Assembly (NCBI GenBank): GCA_019639235.1
Contig: JAHBSG010000009.1
Coordinates: 62,001-126,000 of the forward strand
DNA: 64,000 bases
Origin: Acidobacteriota bacterium
Lineage (GTDB): Bacteria > Acidobacteriota > Blastocatellia > Pyrinomonadales > Pyrinomonadaceae
Reading direction: 5' to 3'
Both the position numbers and the translations under genes were made by a program. This document shows positions 62,669-64,000 of the stretch, piece after piece (positions within the stretch are counted from its first letter, which is position 1; the number at the start of each line of letters is the position of its first letter). The notes under the pieces are model-generated. The model saw nothing but the letters and a program-made list of their open reading frames with translations. It was not told the DNA's origin and made no database searches.

Positions 62669-62751
62669 TAAACTATTTTCTTTTGTGGTTAAATGATATC
62701 TAAAGCCCGTTTGATTTGCATTGTTGCGGGGCGGTCTTTAATCTGGCTTGG

Positions 62752-63411
62752 ATGCTTCCTGATCGAGCCGCACAGACAAGAGAGGTCATAAAACGCCTTA
62801 AAAAGGCCTATCCGGACGCGCATTGCGCGCTCAATCATACAAATGCCTTTGAGCTTTTGATCGCCACGATCCTTTCGGCACAATGCACGGACGAGCGCGT
62901 AAATATCGTCACCGCCGAGCTTTTCCGGAAGTACCCGACGCCGAAACATTTCGTCGAGCTTTCCCAATCGGAGCTCGAAAAAGAGATCCACTCGACCGGA
63001 TTTTTCCGCAACAAGGCGAAGAATATTAAAGCGGCGTGCGAGAGGCTTTTGGAGACGTATGGCGGCGAGGTTCCGCAGACGATGGAAGACCTTTTGACGC
63101 TCGGCGGCGTTGCCCGCAAGACTGCGAACGTGGTTTTAGGAAATGCTTTTGGGATCGCGTCGGGTGTGGTCGTTGATACACACGTCTCGCGGCTTTCTCA
63201 GCGGCTCGGTCTGACCGATGCGAAGACGCCGGAAAAGATCGAGGCCGATCTCGCAGAACTCGTCCCCAAAAAACATTGGGTGATGTTCCCGCATTGGCTT
63301 ATTTACCACGGCCGCCAAGTTTGCAACGCCCGCAAACCGCTCTGCGGCATCTGCACACTCGCCTACATCTGTCCAAGCCGGATCGAGGATGTGCAGCCAA
63401 CACTGCAATAG
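62752..63411 (+). CDS. nth: endonuclease III
   Basis: Nth removes oxidised pyrimidines and nicks AP sites in base excision repair. The helix-hairpin-helix with the catalytic Lys is in LLTLGGVARKTANVVLGN, the catalytic Asp in VVVDTHVSRL. The iron-sulfur loop Cys-x6-Cys-x2-Cys-x5-Cys is near the C-terminus (VCNARKPLCGICTLAYIC). ATG 62752 (MLPDRAAQTR) is preferred to 62716. About 219 aa, as in E. coli (211). Confidence 0.95.
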   Translation: MLPDRAAQTREVIKRLKKAYPDAHCALNHTNAFELLIATILSAQCTDERVNIVTAELFRKYPTPKHFVELSQSELEKEIHSTGFFRNKAKNIKAACERLLETYGGEVPQTMEDLLTLGGVARKTANVVLGNAFGIASGVVVDTHVSRLSQRLGLTDAKTPEKIEADLAELVPKKHWVMFPHWLIYHGRQVCNARKPLCGICTLAYICPSRIEDVQPTLQ

Positions 63412-63435
63412 CGGAATTTAGGGTTCTTAATATAG

Positions 63436-63490
63436 AAAACCCGGCCGAGCCACACCGAACCTTTTTCCAGTGCCTTCCCAGCCGGGTTTT
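63436..63490. terminator. long-loop bidirectional terminator
   Basis: AAAACCCGGC (63436-63445) and GCCGGGTTTT (63481-63490) are perfect inverted copies of 10 bp, 35 bases apart. The arm ends in TTTT on both strands, suiting the convergent genes nth and the one ending at 63532. The loop is long. Confidence 0.55.
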
Positions 63491-63531
63491 GATGTTTCGG
63501 GCCTACTCCTGCTTGCCCGAAAAAGCTCCTC

Positions 63532-64000
63532 TTAGAGCGATACTCGTGTGATCATTCCCGTCGTTGGTACATCCTTTATCGGAAGTACGATCGAAAGCTC
63601 GCCGTCTTTTGCGCTAACACCTTTAACGATGACCTGAACCGCATCGGCATCTGATGGTGTTGGAGCGATGATCTGCGGCTGTGAGATTAGGCCATTGAGT
63701 CCTCGAACTAGGCTCGCTGATCCTGATGACCGAATTCTCGATACACTGCCAACCGCTATCGTCTCCTTTTTCCCGTTGGCAGTTTGTGTGACCTTCATCG
63801 GCTGAACCAGAACTTCCATATCGGGCATCGAATATAGGTTCTCGCCAGCGAAGATCGAAAGATCGATACTCACACCTTTTGTTTCATAACGGGAAGCAAC
63901 CGCAACGGCCGCAAGATATCCAGGCGACGATGCAAGATTCTGATTCTGCGGGCTGGAAACAAGCCACTCGGCATATTTCTTCTCGGAGAGTTTTCCGTCT
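63532..64000 (-). CDS. C-terminal part of an unknown protein (cut by window edge)
   Basis: The frame is open from the stop at 63532 to the window end, so the gene starts outside; the GTG at 63873 is internal. The visible 155 residues are beta-rich with Ser/Val/Ile and no membrane segment (GYLAAVAVASRYETKGVSIDLSIFAG, MEVLVQPMKVTQTANGKKETIAV). I recognise no domain. Confidence 0.6.
   Translation of the reverse strand, partial: DGKLSEKKYAEWLVSSPQNQNLASSPGYLAAVAVASRYETKGVSIDLSIFAGENLYSMPDMEVLVQPMKVTQTANGKKETIAVGSVSRIRSSGSASLVRGLNGLISQPQIIAPTPSDADAVQVIVKGVSAKDGELSIVLPIKDVPTTGMITRVSL

Larger units (their letters stand above)
62432..62751. other. 320-bp spacer with two repeat pairs
   Basis: It contains the repeat pairs C-D (62446-62542) and E-F (62551-62668). 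The remaining 80 bases before endonuclease III are AT-rich and show no clear promoter. No gene is seen. Confidence 0.6.

Overview
This window looks like part of the chromosome of a Gram-negative bacterium, probably an Acidobacteriota member of the Blastocatellia/Pyrinomonadales type. That placement is inferred from gene content and style: GC content judged by eye in the mid 50s, many secreted proteins of unknown function, paired amidohydrolases, an O-antigen-ligase-like protein and a division and cell-wall (dcw) cluster with followers such as pdxA and a receiver protein. No rRNA gene is present to confirm it, and I saw no tRNA, CRISPR array, prophage or classical insertion sequence.

Layout. 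1-8.5 kb: small unknown genes, a class II cyclic-nucleotide phosphodiesterase-like hydrolase, an SDR oxidoreductase, a 73-aa gene with a consensus sigma-54 promoter and a strong terminator, a DUF2490-like protein, an orphan histidine kinase and a glycine-zipper protein. 8.7-12.8 kb: a co-directional export set of two amidohydrolases (the second lacking its metal ligands) and an S10 serine carboxypeptidase. 12.8-19.9 kb (minus): mogA, an EamA transporter, a small FeoB-associated protein, feoB, feoA, a DUF3108 protein, pyrF, a zinc-ribbon protein and a lipoprotein. 20.0-20.4 kb: an array of about twenty 21-bp tandem repeats. 20.5-27.1 kb: glnA with a sigma-54-type promoter, an M3 peptidase, a four-helix-bundle protein and a peptidase-MA/TPR protein. 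27.2-31.7 kb: an ntrY/ntrX-like operon with two related membrane-protein genes between kinase and regulator. 31.7-39 kb: CPBP protease, nadC, a lipoprotein, a secreted protein, valS and a receiver protein. 39-55 kb (minus): pdxA and the dcw cluster, transcribed rsmH-ftsL-ftsI-murF-mraY-murD-ftsW-murG-murC-ftsQ-ftsA-ftsZ. 55.3-58 kb (plus): ZIP transporter, a small membrane protein, psd and pssA. 58-62 kb (minus): a polysaccharide-type set (DegT aminotransferase, TPR protein, O-antigen ligase-like). 62-64 kb: a GxxExxY protein among hairpin-forming repeats, endonuclease III and the end of an unknown gene.

The genes mostly serve envelope construction and division, phospholipid synthesis, iron uptake and nitrogen-linked regulation. 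Two threads stand out. First, sigma-54 promoter elements lie before glnA and an orphan small gene (with a weaker one before the glycine-zipper gene), and the same window carries an NtrX-like sigma-54 activator. Second, a set of short-period, hairpin-forming repeats is scattered through spacers (period 7, 8 or 9 bp). One appears to sit in frame inside valS, a palindrome lies inside the four-helix-bundle gene, and three inverted pairs surround the GxxExxY gene. The last case resembles a gene-plus-palindrome arrangement and is the best candidate here for something undescribed.
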